Assembly (NCBI RefSeq): GCF_003121405.1
Contig: NZ_QBUY01000073.1
Coordinates: 1 to 43,823, forward strand
DNA length: 43,823 bases
Direction of reading: 5' to 3'
Origin: Paraburkholderia sp. C35
Lineage (GTDB): Bacteria; Pseudomonadota; Gammaproteobacteria; Burkholderiales; Burkholderiaceae
The stretch's first letter is position 1; the number at the start of each line of letters is the position of its first letter. Positions 14,957 through 22,356 of this stretch are shown here, piece by piece. The notes under the pieces are model-generated. The model did no database searches. It saw nothing but the letters and a program-made list of their open reading frames with translations, and was not told where the DNA came from. A program made the position numbers and the translations under genes.

Positions 14957-17671
14957 ATGACGGACTTATCGAGCGGTGCCCGCCCCGTTCTCGCCCTCAC
15001 ACAAGCTCGCCTCGACACCGATCCGCAGGAGACGGCCGAATGGCTGGCTGCCCTCGATGGCGTGGTCCAGCATGTCGGCCTCGAACGCGCGCAATACCTG
15101 TTCGACCGGCTGGCGGCGCACGCGCTCGGCAACGGCGTAGCGACGGCACGCGCCAACGTGACGCCGTACGCAAACACGATTCCCGTCGATCAGCAGTCGC
15201 CGTATCCCGGCGATCTCGACACCGAAGAAAAGCTCGCCGCGGCCTTGCGCTGGAATGCGCTCGCGATGGTGGTGCGCGCCAACCGCGCATACGGCGAACT
15301 CGGCGGTCACATTGCGAGCTATGCGTCGGCGGCCGATCTGTTCGAAGTCGGCTTCAATCACTTCTTCCGTGCGGCGAACGATCAGCACGGCGGCGATCTG
15401 GTCTACTTCCAGCCGCATTCGTCGCCGGGTGTGTACGCGCGCGCCTTTCTCGAAGGCTTTCTCGACGAGACGCATCTCGAACACTATCGGCGCGAGATCG
15501 CGGGGCCGGGCTTGTGTTCGTATCCGCATCCGTGGCTGATGCCGGATTTCTGGCAGTTCCCGACAGGCTCGATGGGCATTGGCCCGATCAACGCGATCTA
15601 CCAGGCGCGCTTCATGCGCTATCTGCAGAACCGCAATCTGCTGCAGACGGAAGGCCGCAAGGTGTGGGGCTTTTTCGGCGACGGCGAGATGGACGAGCCC
15701 GAATCGATCGGCGCGTTGTCGCTGGCGGCGCGTGAAGGGCTCGACAATCTGGTGTTCGTGATCAACTGCAATCTGCAGCGGCTCGACGGGCCGGTGCGCA
15801 GCAATGGCCGCATCATCGATGAACTCGAAGCGCAGTTCACGGGTGCGGGCTGGAACGTGATCAAGGTGGTGGGGGGCTCGGACTGGGATGCGCTGTTTGC
15901 ACGCGATCGCACGGGCGCCTTGCTGCGTGCCTTTTCGCATACGGTGGACGGACAGTTCCAGACTTTCTCGGCGAATGACGGCGCCTACAACCGCGAGCGC
16001 TTCTTCGGGCAGAACCCCGAACTGGCCGCACTCGCCGCACACCTGAGCAACGACGACATCGACCGCTTGCGGCGCGGCGGTCACGACGTGCGCAAGCTGC
16101 ACGCCGCGTATGACCGCGCACTGAAGCACAACGGCCAGCCGACCGTGATTCTCGCCAAGACGATGAAGGGCTTCGGCATGGGTTCGATCGGGCAGGGGCG
16201 CATGACGACGCATCAGCAGAAGAAGCTCGATGTCGAGCAACTGAAGGCGTTCCGCGACCGCTTCCGTCTGCCGTTATCCGATGAAGACGTCGAGCAGCTC
16301 AAGTTCTATCAACCCTCGCAAAACAGCCCGGAAATGCAGTACCTGCATGCACGCCGGGCTGCCCTTGGCGGCTATCTGCCCAGAAGGCGGAAAGCGGCAT
16401 CGCAGACACCGACCGTGCCTGCACTGCCTGCCTGGGGACAATTCGCGCTGGACGCGAACGGCAAGGAAATGTCGACCACGATGGCGATCGTGCGCATGCT
16501 CGGCAGCCTGTTAAAGGATGCGTCGCTGGGGCCGCGCGTCGTGCCTGTCGTGGCCGATGAAGCGCGCACGTTTGGCATGGCGAACCTGTTCCGTCAGGTT
16601 GGCATCTATTCGCCGCTCGGCCAGCTGTACGAGCCGGAAGATATGGGTTCGATGCTGTACTACCGCGAAGACACCGGCGGCCAGATACTCGAAGAGGGCA
16701 TTTCGGAAGCGGGCGCTGTGTCGTCGTGGATCGCGGCGGCGACCTCGTACAGCGTGCACGATCTCCCGATGCTGCCGTTCTACATCTACTACTCGATGTT
16801 CGGTTTTCAGCGCATCGGCGATCTGATCTGGGCAGCGGCCGATCAGCGCGCGCGAGGCTTTCTGATCGGCGCGACGGCGGGCAAGACGACGCTCGGCGGC
16901 GAGGGCTTGCAGCATCAGGATGGCACGAGTCATCTGGCCGCATCGACGGTGCCGAACTGCCGCGCCTATGATCCCGCCTTTGCATATGAAGTCGCGATGA
17001 TCGTCGATAAAGGCATGCAGGAGATGATCGAACGTCAGCGCGATGTGTTCTATTACGTGACGGTCACCAACGAGAACTATGCGCAACCTTCATTGCCTGC
17101 TACATCGTTTGATCGCGTGCGCGAAGGCGTGTTGAAGGGCATGTATCCGCTCGATGATGCCGAGCAGGAAAACGCTCAGGTGCAATTGCTTGGCTCGGGC
17201 GCAATTCTCGGCGAAGTGCAGGCGGCCGCGCGCATGCTGAAGGATGACTGGCATATCGATGCCGCCGTGTGGAGCGTGACGAGCTTTACCGAACTGCACC
17301 GCGATGGCGTCGCCGCTGAGCGCGCGGAGCGGTTGTTCGATGAAGACGATGCGGCGGTGCCGTACGTGACGTCGACACTGGCTGCGTCGCGTGGGCCCGT
17401 GGTTGCCGCGACGGATTACGTGCGGGCCGTGCCGGAACTGATTCGCGCGTACGTGCCGCGTCGTTATGTGACGCTTGGCACGGACGGCTTCGGACGCAGC
17501 GATACGCGCGCGGCGCTGCGGGCTTTCTTTGAAGTGGATCGTGCGTCGATCGTGATTGCTGCGTTGAAAGCGCTTGCCGATGATGGCGCGGTGGCACGTG
17601 ATGTGGTCAAGGCGGCGGTTGCCCGCTACGACCGGCAGGGCGTCGATAAAGGCACGCCTTGGGAGAAGTGA
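14957..17671 (+). CDS. aceE: Homodimeric (AceE-type) 2-oxo acid dehydrogenase E1 component
   Basis: The product is 904 residues, the usual size for single-chain pyruvate dehydrogenase E1. The ThDP-binding motif GDGEMDEPES ... NLVFVINCNLQRLDGPV is near residues 241-275, and FQPHSSPGVYARAFLEG is near 155. The transketolase-like central and C-terminal regions are complete (ARTFGMANLFRQVGIYSPLG, YYREDTGGQILEEGI, TLGTDGFGRSDTR). It decarboxylates a 2-oxo acid and acetylates a lipoyl E2. No aceF or lpd gene is nearby, so this is a stand-alone E1, probably a paralogue of the housekeeping aceE. Linkage to an Lrp-type regulator suggests a catabolic role such as 2-oxobutyrate from amino-acid breakdown (MdeB-like). 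That substrate is inferred only. Confidence 0.9.
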   Translation: MTDLSSGARPVLALTQARLDTDPQETAEWLAALDGVVQHVGLERAQYLFDRLAAHALGNGVATARANVTPYANTIPVDQQSPYPGDLDTEEKLAAALRWNALAMVVRANRAYGELGGHIASYASAADLFEVGFNHFFRAANDQHGGDLVYFQPHSSPGVYARAFLEGFLDETHLEHYRREIAGPGLCSYPHPWLMPDFWQFPTGSMGIGPINAIYQARFMRYLQNRNLLQTEGRKVWGFFGDGEMDEPESIGALSLAAREGLDNLVFVINCNLQRLDGPVRSNGRIIDELEAQFTGAGWNVIKVVGGSDWDALFARDRTGALLRAFSHTVDGQFQTFSANDGAYNRERFFGQNPELAALAAHLSNDDIDRLRRGGHDVRKLHAAYDRALKHNGQPTVILAKTMKGFGMGSIGQGRMTTHQQKKLDVEQLKAFRDRFRLPLSDEDVEQLKFYQPSQNSPEMQYLHARRAALGGYLPRRRKAASQTPTVPALPAWGQFALDANGKEMSTTMAIVRMLGSLLKDASLGPRVVPVVADEARTFGMANLFRQVGIYSPLGQLYEPEDMGSMLYYREDTGGQILEEGISEAGAVSSWIAAATSYSVHDLPMLPFYIYYSMFGFQRIGDLIWAAADQRARGFLIGATAGKTTLGGEGLQHQDGTSHLAASTVPNCRAYDPAFAYEVAMIVDKGMQEMIERQRDVFYYVTVTNENYAQPSLPATSFDRVREGVLKGMYPLDDAEQENAQVQLLGSGAILGEVQAAARMLKDDWHIDAAVWSVTSFTELHRDGVAAERAERLFDEDDAAVPYVTSTLAASRGPVVAATDYVRAVPELIRAYVPRRYVTLGTDGFGRSDTRAALRAFFEVDRASIVIAALKALADDGAVARDVVKAAVARYDRQGVDKGTPWEK

Positions 17672-17688
17672 GCATGCTGTTATTATGC

Positions 17689-17730
17689 GCCGGCATCCAC
17701 GATGTGCGAGTCACTGTATTGGATGCCGGC
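17689..17730. terminator. Long inverted repeat between convergent genes
   Basis: A perfect 11-bp stem GCCGGCATCCA / TGGATGCCGGC has a 20-nt loop. It is flanked by a second outer pair CATGCTG (17673-17679) / CAGCATG (17732-17738). It lies between the E1 gene and the convergent SnoaL-like gene and is probably a bidirectional terminator. Confidence 0.55.
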
Positions 17731-17745
17731 CCAGCATGAGAACCA

Positions 17746-18147
17746 CTACACCTGCGCTACAAGCAGATTGGCATCCCGCGCCAGTAACCACCGCCCATCC
17801 GTCTCTTTGCGAAGGATGGTCAGCGTATTTCCGGCATGCCGCACAGGCGGCACCGAGCCATCCTTCACGGTAATCGTCACTTCAAGTTGCGAGCGCAGGA
17901 AAGCCCAGTCTCCCAACACCTGAAGCTCGAGAATCTCGCTTTTACCGTCGATATCGATATGCTTCTGTCCTTCGGCAGCCGCCATAAAAGCGGCCTTACC
18001 GAACGGTTTTTGCCCAGGCACCATGAAAATCGCGTCGTCGGTCATGAGGCTCAGCACGGTTGCCGTGTCGCCGACCTTGCTGGCCGCAAGCCAGGTGTCG
18101 ATCAGGTCGCGAATGGCGCGTTCGTCGTCGGTCATGGTCATGGTCAT
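17746..18147 (-). CDS. SnoaL-like/DUF4440 (NTF2-fold) protein
   Basis: The product is 133 residues. The start at 18147 is chosen because GCGAGGA lies 7 nt upstream; two more in-frame ATGs follow at once (MTMTMTDDERA). The sequence is typical of the cone-shaped NTF2 fold: helices ERAIRDLIDTWLAASKVGD, the conserved TVLSLMTDDAIFMVPGQKPFGKAAF, and C-terminal strands GNTLTILRKETDGRWLLARDAN. Family members (SgcJ/EcaC, YybH) bind small hydrophobic ligands or act as isomerases and cyclases. No specific activity can be assigned. It ends next to the E1-gene terminator. Confidence 0.85.
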   Translation of the reverse strand: MTMTMTDDERAIRDLIDTWLAASKVGDTATVLSLMTDDAIFMVPGQKPFGKAAFMAAAEGQKHIDIDGKSEILELQVLGDWAFLRSQLEVTITVKDGSVPPVRHAGNTLTILRKETDGRWLLARDANLLVAQV

Positions 18148-18229
18148 GGTGCAGTCCTCGCAGGTCGGTGTCCGGGCCGTCGATTGTAGACAACCCATGC
18201 ACCGCATCAACCGGACCTGACCGCGCCGC

Positions 18230-19126
18230 TCATTTCGACGCGACGATCACACCGACACTCGCGCTCACCACGAACAACGTGCCCGCCAGTTGCAGCGCTG
18301 TCATCGGCTGATGCAGCACGACGAACCCCGCGAGCGCGCCGATGGCAGGCTCGACGCTCATCAGAATGCCAAACGACGAAGCGGGCATGTGCCGCAACGC
18401 AATCATTTCCAGCGCGTACGGCAGCAACGGCACGAGCACGGCAAGGCCGGCCGTGGCGGCAAGCTGCATCGGCGCGATGTTCAGGCCATGCTCCATGAGA
18501 CCGAACGGTGTGGCAACCAGCGCCGCCGCGATCAGCGATACCGACAAACCCTCCAGTCCCGGAAACAGAGCGCCTGTTTTCTTCATCAACACGATGTAGC
18601 TGCCCCAGCCACACGCGGCGCCCGCGGCAAGCAGCATGCCGATGGGATCGCCCACCCAGCCCGCGCGATCGTGCGCCAGCAGCAGGACGCCCGCGATGGC
18701 GAGCAGCGGCCACAGCAACGCGCGCAGGCGCCGCACGCCGAGTGTCGCGACCGTCAGCGGGCCGAGAAAGTCGATGGCCACGGCAAGGCCGAGCGGAATC
18801 CGCTCGATTGCCGAGAAAAAGCACAGCGTCATGCCTGCCATCGCCACTCCGAGCACGCCCGCTGCCCGCCAGTGCGCGCGCGAGTAGCTGCGCAGTTTCG
18901 GACGCACGACCAGCGCGAGGATCACCGCCGCCCACGCGAGCCGCAACCATGTCGTGCTGAACGCGCCGAAGGCGGCCAGGGTCGGCGCGGACAGCGCCGA
19001 GCCGAACTGCCCGCACGACATCGACGCCATGCCGAGCAGCGCGGCAAAGCCGACATGACGTCGGGGCGCGGCGGACGATGGCGCTGTGTCAAAGGCGAGG
19101 GAATCGGCGAGCGTGGAGTCTTTCAT
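18230..19126 (-). CDS. rhtA: EamA-family (RhtA-like) amino-acid/metabolite exporter
   Basis: The product is 298 residues with about ten predicted membrane helices arranged as two EamA repeats. Signatures include FGAFSTTWLRLAWAA, ERIPLGLAVAIDFLGPLTVA in repeat 1, and MPASSFGILMSVEPAIGALAGFVVLHQPM in repeat 2, all close to the RhtA threonine/homoserine exporter group. The start at 19126 is the first ATG of the frame that precedes a plausible soluble N-terminus. It is divergent from a LysR regulator with a 99-bp spacer that contains a LysR-type dyad, so export is probably induced through that regulator. The substrate remains inferred. Confidence 0.85.
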   Translation of the reverse strand: MKDSTLADSLAFDTAPSSAAPRRHVGFAALLGMASMSCGQFGSALSAPTLAAFGAFSTTWLRLAWAAVILALVVRPKLRSYSRAHWRAAGVLGVAMAGMTLCFFSAIERIPLGLAVAIDFLGPLTVATLGVRRLRALLWPLLAIAGVLLLAHDRAGWVGDPIGMLLAAGAACGWGSYIVLMKKTGALFPGLEGLSVSLIAAALVATPFGLMEHGLNIAPMQLAATAGLAVLVPLLPYALEMIALRHMPASSFGILMSVEPAIGALAGFVVLHQPMTALQLAGTLFVVSASVGVIVASK

Positions 19127-19184
19127 GTCATGGCGAACGGAGTGCAGCAAACAGGCCCATCATATCGGCGAATTGGGGGTTAAG

Positions 19185-19203
19185 ATAAGCTGATATTGCT
19201 TAT
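19185..19203. promoter_or_regulatory. LysR-type dyad in rhtA/lysR spacer
   Basis: The inverted repeat ATAAGC-N7-GCTTAT fits the T-N11-A rule for LysR-family operators. It lies 23 bp upstream of the LysR-type gene and 59 bp upstream of the divergent exporter gene. Confidence 0.6.
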
Positions 19204-19225
19204 GCCACTATCACGGACGCTAATA

Positions 19226-20122
19226 ATGCGCGACTTCGACAGCAGTCTTCTCCGTGCTTTCGTGACGGTCGCCGAGACGGGCGCCGTCAGTGCCGCCGCC
19301 GTGCGGCTGGCGCGCACGCAGGCAGCCGTCAGCATGCAGTTGCGCAGGCTGGAAGACGACATCGGTCAGCGTTTGCTGGAGCGCTCGCCACGCGGCGTTC
19401 GCCTCACGGATGCCGGGCATCGGCTGCTGCCGTATGCGCATGCCATTCTCGGCGCCGGCGAAGACGCGCGCCGCGCGCTGGACGTCGGCGATGTCACGGG
19501 CACCGTGCGCCTCGGCCTGCTCGAAGATGTGGCCGTGGGCCGGCTGCCGCGCGCGTTGCGGCGCTTCTCGGCCGCGCATCCGCAAGTGGCGCTGGAGATC
19601 GTCGTCGATGCGAGCACTGCGCTGTCGCAGCGGCTCGCCGATGGCGCGCTCGACGTGCTGGTCGGCGATCCCGCGATGGTGGAGGCGACGCCCATCGTCA
19701 GCTGGACGCAGCCGCTGTTCTGGGTCGGCGCGCGCGGCTATCTGGCCGATTCATCCGTGCCGTTGCCGCTGGTCGCGTTCGGCGGCACGTGTCTGTGGCA
19801 GCAGCAGGTGATGACGATCCTGCGACGCGCGGGCATCGCGTGGCGCGTGGGCTGCACCAGCACCAGTCTGCCCGCCGTGCAGTCGGCCGTGGAAGCGGGG
19901 CTGGGTGTGTCGGTGCTGCTCGACGGCAACATCCGTTACGACACGATGCGCGTGCTCGGCGCCGCCGATGGCCTGCCCGAGCCGCCCGCCGCCGATCTCG
20001 GCCTGTTCGTGCGGCACACGCCCGGCGCGCAGGAAACGGCGGTCGATGCACTGCAGACTTTCCTGTGCGAAGAACTGGATCTCGGCTTTGTCGAGCGAAC
20101 TTCTAGAGCGTTACGCAGGTGA
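19226..20122 (+). CDS. LysR-family transcriptional regulator
   Basis: The product is 298 residues. ATG 19226 is chosen because the N-terminus MRDFDSSLLRAFVTVAETGA then aligns with LysR starts. The helix-turn-helix is at about residues 18-45 (SAAAVRLARTQAAVSMQLRRLE), followed by the linker helix. The periplasmic-binding-protein-like effector domain runs from about 90 to 290, with DVLVGDP and the hinge motif VEAGLGVSVL. It is divergent from the RhtA-like exporter, the usual local target of such a regulator. The effector is not predictable; an amino acid or toxic metabolite would fit. Confidence 0.9.
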   Translation: MRDFDSSLLRAFVTVAETGAVSAAAVRLARTQAAVSMQLRRLEDDIGQRLLERSPRGVRLTDAGHRLLPYAHAILGAGEDARRALDVGDVTGTVRLGLLEDVAVGRLPRALRRFSAAHPQVALEIVVDASTALSQRLADGALDVLVGDPAMVEATPIVSWTQPLFWVGARGYLADSSVPLPLVAFGGTCLWQQQVMTILRRAGIAWRVGCTSTSLPAVQSAVEAGLGVSVLLDGNIRYDTMRVLGAADGLPEPPAADLGLFVRHTPGAQETAVDALQTFLCEELDLGFVERTSRALRR

Positions 20123-20283
20123 TGCGCAGCGAGTCGCGTGATAACCTCGCTGCGGCGGAGCATGTTTGAAACACGCGGCGGCGCATCGTGTTGTCCCCAT
20201 GCCTCATGCAAACGTGATGTCCATACCGGATGGAACATCACGTTGCGCGCTCAACGACTTTCAATTTTTTTCTCGGAGTCTCT

Positions 20284-20955
20284 TTGCCCACGACTCATAC
20301 GTCGCGTCGGCAGCCCAAGCAGGCACGCGCCGAATTTGCGCTCGACAGCATCCTCGAAGCGGCGGCCCGCACGCTCGAAGCCCATGGCAAGGCAGGCCTG
20401 ACGACACAACGCGTGGCAGATACAGCGGGCTTCAGCATCGGCGCGATCTACCAGTACTTTCCGAACAAGGACGGCTTGATCGAAGCGCTCGCGCGGCGCG
20501 AACTGGAGCGTCTGACGGGCATGATGAAAGAGGCGCTCGCACAGCCCGCGCCGTTCGGCACGGGGCTCAACGCGCGCCGCATGATCCGCACGATAGCAAC
20601 CTTCATCGGCGACCGGCCGCGCCTGTACGGCATCCTGCGCGCCGAATGGGCCGAGGCCGCGCCCGATACACCCATCGGGCAGGGCATGCTCGGCTACTTT
20701 GGCCTGATCGCCGGCACGATGAACCGCGAGAATCCCGAACTCGGCAAGCGCATTGCACGCGACGAATCGCGCTTCGTGCTGTTTCGCGCCATTTCCGGCG
20801 TGGTGCTCGCGACGGCACTGGAGCGCCCGCAATATCTCGGCACCGACGCCTTCGAAGACGAGATGGTGCGCCTGATTCTGGGCTTCCTGAGTTACGACCT
20901 GAGTCCCGACATGCCGCGGCTGGCACGCGAGGATGACAGTTTTACAAGCGCGTGA
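20284..20955 (+). CDS. TetR-family transcriptional regulator
   Basis: The product is 223 residues if translation starts at TTG 20284, which has CGGAG 5 nt upstream and gives the natural TetR N-terminus PTTHTSRRQPKQARAEFALD. An ATG at 20230 would add 18 unlikely residues. The helix-turn-helix is at about residues 20-65 (ILEAAARTLEAHGKAGLTTQ then FSIGAIYQYFPNKDGLIEAL). The helical ligand domain follows to the end. No divergent target gene is adjacent, and the preceding 160 bp are non-coding. The effector is unknown. Confidence 0.85.
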   Translation: MPTTHTSRRQPKQARAEFALDSILEAAARTLEAHGKAGLTTQRVADTAGFSIGAIYQYFPNKDGLIEALARRELERLTGMMKEALAQPAPFGTGLNARRMIRTIATFIGDRPRLYGILRAEWAEAAPDTPIGQGMLGYFGLIAGTMNRENPELGKRIARDESRFVLFRAISGVVLATALERPQYLGTDAFEDEMVRLILGFLSYDLSPDMPRLAREDDSFTSA

Positions 20956-21183
20956 AAGTTACGAGGATTCCTCGTATTCGCAACACCAGGCTTGCCGGGC
21001 GTTTTTCCCCGATGTCATATTGTGTGTCCAAGGGCTGCCAGCGCGTGCGGATCGATTGAACGATCCGCGCCAATAACGCGCGACGGCCTCCTGAAGGGCA
21101 CATCAATTCGATGCCGCTGCGATACCGTGACGATGTGCTCACAGCACAGTCGATCCACGCGGACGGTGCGACCGGGGAACGGC

Positions 21184-21387
21184 ATGAACCATCATCAGCT
21201 CGAGTCGGATATCGAGCATCTCGAACATGTACTGGCGCGCATCTCCGGCACGGATCATCTTCCGCTGTCGTACTGGCGCAAGCGCGTCGACGACATCAGC
21301 GCGGCCGCGCGCATCCCTGCCCAGAAAACCCGCGCCAGAAAGCTCGATGAGGCGTTGAGCGCGCTGGAGTCTCGCGCAGGCGCGTGA
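21184..21387 (+). CDS. Short conserved-looking hypothetical protein
   Basis: The product is 67 residues. ATG 21184 is preceded by GGGGAACGGC. It is highly charged and helical: NHHQLESDIEHLEHVLARIS with heptad-like Leu/Ile spacing, a central LPLSYWRKRVDDI, and a C-terminal ARKLDEALSALESRAGA helix. It is a probable small coiled-coil or helical-bundle protein. I have seen similar short proteins in Burkholderiaceae but know of no function. It is convergent with the DUF1328 gene. Confidence 0.6.
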   Translation: MNHHQLESDIEHLEHVLARISGTDHLPLSYWRKRVDDISAAARIPAQKTRARKLDEALSALESRAGA

Positions 21388-21428
21388 CGGTGGCAGGGCG
21401 GTAACGACGATAAGGAAGGTAACTATTG

Positions 21429-21462
21429 CAAGCGGACGCGCCATACATTGCACGTCCGCTTG
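21429..21462. terminator. Bidirectional terminator hairpin
   Basis: A perfect 10-bp stem CAAGCGGACG / CGTCCGCTTG has a 14-nt loop. It lies between the convergent 67-residue gene and the DUF1328 gene. No long T-run follows on either side. Confidence 0.6.
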
Positions 21463-21498
21463 CCCGCTTTGGCGAGTCGCGTTGCGTGGTGCGCAGCG

Positions 21499-21660
21499 TC
21501 AGCGCCGGATGACGCCCATGAGCAGCGTGACAAGAAAGATCACGATAAAGATGAAGAACAGCACCTTCGCGATTTCGGCCGCGCCTGCGGCAATGCCGCC
21601 GAAACCGAAGACCGCCGCGATGATGGCGATGATGAAAAAGATGGCAGCGTAACGAAGCAT
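21499..21660 (-). CDS. DUF1328 small membrane protein (YtjA-like)
   Basis: The product is 53 residues, the standard length for DUF1328. ATG 21660 is preceded by GGAG at 8 nt. The sequence has two membrane helices joined by the family's Gly-rich turn: MLRYAAIFFIIAIIAAVFGF, then GGIAAGAAEIAKVLFFIFIV, ending LLMGVIRR. Members are widespread, often stress-induced inner-membrane peptides of unknown function. A longer frame upstream lacks support. Confidence 0.9.
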   Translation of the reverse strand: MLRYAAIFFIIAIIAAVFGFGGIAAGAAEIAKVLFFIFIVIFLVTLLMGVIRR

Positions 21661-22022
21661 GAAAGGCTCCACGAGAGGATTGCTGGACAGATCGATGCGA
21701 TGACCGACCCACACGCGGGAACGGCGTCGATGGGCAGCGGCGACGCCGTGATCGCAAGGAGCAACACGCGTGCCCATCGGGTCTTTCTGCGATGCCGTGC
21801 ACGGCTTGCGCCGAAATCACATTTGCGCGGATCCCACCAGAAATTTTAGGCATTCATGCAACAGAGGGCGGCATATAGACAGTGTCGTCATGAGTGGCGC
21901 CCTGGTGCAACCGCGAAATCGTTTGCGTGCCGTTAAATACCAGATATCGGGTTTTAAAATGGCCACACGGTGCATGAAATAGTTTGTAATGTGAATGTTA
22001 TGAACTGACAAATAATGAAAAA

Positions 22023-22088
22023 CGAATATCCGTTCGCGATTATCGGTTTAACGTTTGCGAGCCTTTATCAGCTTTAAACCGATATTCG
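22023..22088. promoter_or_regulatory. Interrupted 15-bp inverted repeat in the pel leader
   Basis: The right arm TTAAACCGATATTCG (22074-22088) is complementary to the left arm, which is split by a 14-nt insertion: CGAAT (22023-22027) and ATCGGTTTAA (22042-22051). The left arm repeats TATC at both edges of the insertion, so CGAATATC (22023-22030) and ATCGGTTTAA compete for overlapping parts of the right arm. It may be an activator binding region or an RNA element if transcribed. Confidence 0.5.
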
Positions 22089-22275
22089 GATTGCTGGCTG
22101 CGCAAGCGTTTTCGTGATCCGTGATATTTTCGCGACACCCCTTTTCTTTGTGAAGGAACGCGTTAAAATGCGCGCCGATTCACAGAGATAGCGCTTCATA
22201 TCCTCTGATCTTTCCAGTCTGCAGATTTTCATCCGTATGCGGCAGATGGACCGATTTAACATTCGGCCATCACTC

Positions 22276-22327
22276 CTGACCGAGGGGGTGTAAATCCCCG
22301 GGGAAAACCGCGCTTTAAGCCGGTCAG
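22276..22327 (+). ncRNA. Candidate structured 5' leader RNA of pelA
   Basis: An outer stem CTGACCG (22276-22282) / CGGTCAG (22321-22327) encloses an inner hairpin GGGG (22285-22288) / CCCC (22296-22299) with loop TGTAAAT, followed by GGGGAAAACCGCG. The structure ends 29 nt before the ATG at 22357. It does not match the c-di-GMP-I/II, preQ1 or fluoride riboswitch consensus sequences that I know. Whether it is transcribed is not shown. Confidence 0.4.
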
Positions 22328-22356
22328 TAAAAGCAATAAACCGAAGAAAAAATCAC

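Larger units (their letters stand above)
21661..22356. other. Long leader/promoter region upstream of the pel operon
   Basis: About 700 bp without a supportable gene separates DUF1328 from pelA. It is markedly AT-richer than its surroundings from 21840 to 22260. It holds a large interrupted inverted repeat (22023-22088) and a compact hairpin structure just before pelA (22276-22327). A long non-coding leader fits an operon expected to be controlled at transcription and by c-di-GMP. I cannot assign the promoter with confidence. A TGGC...TGCAA sequence near 21896 resembles a sigma-54 site but has the wrong spacing. Confidence 0.6.

Noticed and set aside
14966..16240. A 424-codon minus-strand open frame inside the E1 gene
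   Set aside because: Antisense to conserved AceE motifs; composition is typical of a shadow frame.
21893..21912. Sigma-54 promoter upstream of pel (TGGC...TGCAA)
   Set aside because: The GG to GC spacing is one base short of the required distance, and there is no further support.
22276..22327. Known c-di-GMP riboswitch upstream of pelA
   Set aside because: The conserved core sequences of the c-di-GMP-I and -II classes are absent.
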